Below, in pieces: positions 61,430 to 64,000 of a stretch of DNA of 64,000 bases. The translations under genes were made by a program, and so were the position numbers. Every line of letters starts with the position of its first letter. The first letter of the stretch is position 1. The stretch comes from Eriocheir sinensis. Lineage: Eukaryota > Arthropoda > Malacostraca > Decapoda > Varunidae. The stretch is from the NCBI RefSeq assembly GCF_024679095.1, contig NC_066578.1, positions 941,879 through 1,005,878 on the forward strand, read 5' to 3'. A model generated the notes under the pieces. It saw nothing but the letters and a program-made list of their open reading frames with translations, searched no databases and was not told the origin of the DNA.

Positions 61430-62240
61430 CTGCCCGGATAGGTGGGGCTCGTTAGCCGTGGTAGGCAGTTCACCTAGGAGAGCAAACTCCGATTACAAAC
61501 CCGGGCAGGTGGGGGTCGTTATATTCTGTTCACTTAAGTCCGACCCAAGCTGACAACATAAACCTAAGCGTGTTTGCAAGCCGAGTGCTGACTGGCTACT
61601 GCTATGGCTTCCAAGTTTTCTTTAACCTCTGTTTGTGTTTATCTCACGCAGCATTTTCTGATAATCTGCACTGTGCTTACGAACACGCTTAGCTTTATGT
61701 TGTCAGCTTGGGTCAGACTTAGTGAACAGACTATAGTGAAGGCAGTTCACTAGGAGAGGGACAACTCCGAACAATAAACACGGGTTGGTGGGACTCGTTA
61801 GTCGCTAGGCAGTTCACTAGGAGAAGGACAACTCCGAACAATAAACACGGGTTGGTGGGACTCGTTAGTCGCTAGGCAGTTCACTAGGAGAGGGACAACT
61901 CCGAACAATAAACACGGGTTGGTGGGACTCGTTAGTCGCTAGGCAGTTCACTAGGAGAGGGACAACTCCGAACAATAAACACGGGTTGGTGGGACTCGTT
62001 AGTCGCTAGGCAGTTCACTAGGAGAGGGACAACTCCGAACAATAACATGGGGTGGTGGGACTCGTTAGCCGCTAGGCAGTTCACTAGGAGAGGGACAACT
62101 CCGAACAGTAAACACGGGTTGGTGGGACTCGTTAGCCGCTAGGCAGTTCACTAGGAGAGCAAACTGCGAACAACAAACCCGGGCAGGAGGGGGTCGTTAG
62201 CCATGGTAGGCAGTCCTCCTAGGAGAAGGAAAACTCCGAA
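61430..62240 (+). repeat. 67-bp tandem repeat, about 10 units, interrupted by a MITE
   Basis: GGCAGTTCACTAGGAGAGGG starts at 61741, 61808, 61875, 61942, 62009, 62075 and 62142 (spacing 67, once 66), with diverged units at both edges (about 61463 and 62209). Other parts are ACAACTCCGAACAATAAACA and GGTGGGACTCGTTAG. Central units are almost identical, edge units are diverged. Confidence 0.95.
61525..61730. mobile_element. MITE with ~56-bp inverted repeats inside the 67-bp array
   Basis: A 206-bp element. The left arm starts TCTGTTCACTTAAGTCCGAC and continues CCAAGCTGACAACATAAACC. The right arm is its inverse with about five mismatches and one indel (GTTGTCAGCTTGGGTCAGAC, ending GTGAACAGA). No coding capacity. 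No unambiguous target duplication is seen, so the superfamily is not assigned. Confidence 0.82.
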
Positions 62241-62244
62241 TTCA

Positions 62245-62870
62245 AACCACACACACAAAATGAATAAATAAATAAATAAAATATAGTAAAATTGAGTATA
62301 AATAGAATGCAATACAAATACATATCATCCACTTCTCGCCCCTAACATCAACATCAACCAAATTACGGGTGAGGCTTTTATGGGGACGCCAAGGCCAACA
62401 CAGAACACCACAAAATGGATGATATAAAAAGAAGATATAAAAACCGGATAAGATATATATAAGACACCAAAAAAGGATAATATAAAAAGAAATGCAAAGT
62501 ACAATATAAAAATAAAGCACCAAGATCGACACATAACAGAAAAAAATAGAACACAAAATACTGAGAAAAATAAAAATCCACTAACTCTTTATCTAACCAC
62601 CTAACTTTACCTACTTAACTATCTAACTAACTCCTAGAAATTAACCATCTAACGATCTAACTAACTAATTAACTATAACTTTATATTATCTATTAAACTA
62701 ACTATTTCACTACATGCCTACCTACCTACCTACATAACTATCTTACTAACTCCTAGTAATTAACCATCTAACGATCTAACTAATTAACTATAACTGTTTG
62801 ACTATCTGTTGAACTGTTAAACGACCCAATTAAATAACTATACCCGCCCCATGCGGAATGGGGATTGGCT
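62245..62870. repeat. AT-rich region with CTAA-type tetramers and a 62-bp direct repeat
   Basis: Degenerate CTAA/CTAT/CCTA sequence at 62580-62830. TTAACCATCTAACGATCTAA with flanking TCCTAG occurs at about 62640 and 62760, a direct repeat about 121 bp apart. This is not the telomere unit. Confidence 0.7.
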
Positions 62871-62871
62871 C

Positions 62872-62873
<2 letters not shown>

Positions 62874-62925
<52 letters not shown>
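62874..62925. repeat. (GT)n microsatellite
   Basis: GT array ending in a GCGCGCGC run. Confidence 0.96.
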
Positions 62926-62933
<8 letters not shown>

Positions 62934-63016
62934 CTGCTTGTGGGCGCCCTGGGATGAAGTCGTTTTGCCTACTAATGATAATCCCCATTCCCCCTATTAC
63001 TGTGGTTGGTTGGTTG

Positions 63017-63017
<1 letters not shown>

Positions 63018-63058
<41 letters not shown>
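63018..63058. repeat. (TC)n microsatellite
   Basis: TC array of about 40 bp preceded by four GGTT tetramers. Confidence 0.95.
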
Positions 63059-63059
<1 letters not shown>

Positions 63060-63061
<2 letters not shown>

Positions 63062-63380
63062 CTTTTCAGTGGGGCGTCTATGATGGGGCGGGAGTTTTGG
63101 TGTCTCTCTCCTGAGGGCACACATACATCATAAGCACTATCGGCCATATTTTCAATTAATATTTTATGATATTTATTGTTTTCCGAAACGAATAGGCAAA
63201 GAAAAGAAACGCAGCTTTAATTGATCTAATTAAATAAACACAATTATAATGAACTGATCCCTGTCACACTCGACATGAATTGGCTTAGTGTAAAATAAAA
63301 TAAAAAATATGTTCGTACGTGCGTATGTATGTAAATATGTAGACATGAATTAACTTGCGGTAAAGCAAATTATCACTGAA

Positions 63381-63440
<60 letters not shown>

Positions 63441-63670
63441 CTGTAAATAATACTCACATTAAATATGCAATTTCACTACAAATATGTTTTCATAATGTGG
63501 CATAACAAATGACGATTATTTGAAAAAAAATAAATGTGTTTAATTTGAGTTATAAATAAATAAAAAATATGTGCACAGACTATAGCAAAGAAAGCACCAC
63601 GAGACCCCCATAGCGAAAGGAAAACCCACTGGAGTTCTTTACAGATTAAAAACATTGCTATAGGTTCACA
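63060..63670. other. No recognisable gene; (GT)n at 63385-63439
   Basis: AT-rich sequence with one 55-bp GT microsatellite. Confidence 0.45.
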
Positions 63671-63671
63671 T

Positions 63672-63998
63672 TTGTTTAACCCATCCGCTGCGATTGGCAC
63701 GGATTTGGCCTTCATTGGTAGCCTGGTAACATATAGTCCCAGGTCTTTCTTTTCCTCTGTGGTGGATAGCGGAGTGTTTCCCATGTGGTATTGGTGTGCT
63801 GGCTATCCCCTCCCAAGATGCATGACTTTACAGTTTTCTTCATTGAATTGTAGCAGCCACTTTTTGTTCCATTCCTGTAGCCTGATAATGTCTTCTTGTA
63901 GGAAATTCGCAGTCAAGGGGTTAAAGCCATCAACCAGTATTAGTGAACACAGACAGAGGGGAGTTTGAGGTGTAAAGAGACCTACGGTAAAGTACATT
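63672..63998 (-). mobile_element. CR1-like LINE RT fragment, runs off near the window edge
   Basis: The minus strand reads GFNPLTANFLQEDIIRLQEW, NKKWLLQFNEENCKVMHLGR, YPAHQYHMGNTPLSTTEEKK and DLGLYVTRLPMKAKSVPIAA. This is the stretch after the RT catalytic motif in CR1-type LINEs. It is the uninterrupted counterpart of 12463-13255: no 41-bp amplification and no MITE. Homology with that copy stops at GGGTTAA (plus-strand TTAACCC at about 63678). The upstream part lies outside the window. Confidence 0.75.
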
Positions 63999-64000
63999 TT

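Noticed and set aside
62580..62830. Telomere-like CTAA repeats
   Set aside because: The units are irregular tetramers (CTAA, CTAT, CCTA), not the TTAGG pentamer.

Overview
The window looks like non-coding, repeat-saturated nuclear DNA of an arthropod, most likely a decapod crustacean (crab, shrimp or crayfish). This is inferred from the very dense dinucleotide microsatellites (GA, CA, TA), from several degenerate non-LTR retrotransposon families of the kind common in decapods, from tRNA-derived SINEs, and from a block of the arthropod telomere repeat TTAGG (54927-55081). No intact host gene, rRNA, functional tRNA, prokaryotic operon or CRISPR array was found. Most long open frames are translations of simple repeats.

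Layout. 1-7081: broken hAT transposase split by a Jockey-like LINE 3' end; TA and GA microsatellites; CR1-like LINE copy 1 (minus); a degenerate RTE-like LINE carrying a near-perfect foldback MITE; CR1-like copy 3 (minus). 7386-8037: microsatellites. 10571-13255: two related ~200 bp hAT-type MITEs with 8-bp target duplications, two LINE reverse-transcriptase remnants, and a 41-bp minisatellite grown inside one of them. 13855-20543: microsatellites, a tRNA-SINE and small LINE remnants. 21430-25087: a 3.66 kb array of a 21-bp minisatellite. 25764-26150, 39733-39920, 43068-43290 and 59491-59846: four copies of one TTAA-flanked, piggyBac-like MITE, two with an internal 35-bp unit amplified. 27881-34586: a 200-bp tandem repeat, Jockey-like 3' tails, SINE sequence and the longest Jockey-like RT fragment. 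35757-38215: SINE, microsatellites, CR1-like copy 2 enclosed by (GA)n, and another LINE end. 44531-47465: tandem repeats and SINEs. 48279-50562: a 2.17 kb 25-bp minisatellite grown inside a Jockey-like 3' UTR. 52649-55330: a ~160-bp degenerate satellite invaded by Jockey-like tails, one containing the telomeric block. 55910-58479: the longest CR1-like LINE (copy 4), again enclosed by (GA)n. 59133-63998: duplications, SINE, a 67-bp array holding a MITE, and a final LINE fragment at the edge.

The main biological story is the link between mobile elements and tandem repeats. (1) Six of seven identifiable ends of the CR1-like family join a GA/TC microsatellite, always with TC on the element's sense strand, which suggests insertion into (TC)n targets. 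(2) Three independent minisatellites (41 bp, 35 bp, 25 bp) are internal amplifications of identifiable transposon segments, with element sequence on both sides. (3) Telomeric pentamers lie inside a retrotransposon 3' tail. Superfamily names come from reading motifs by eye; no database search was run.
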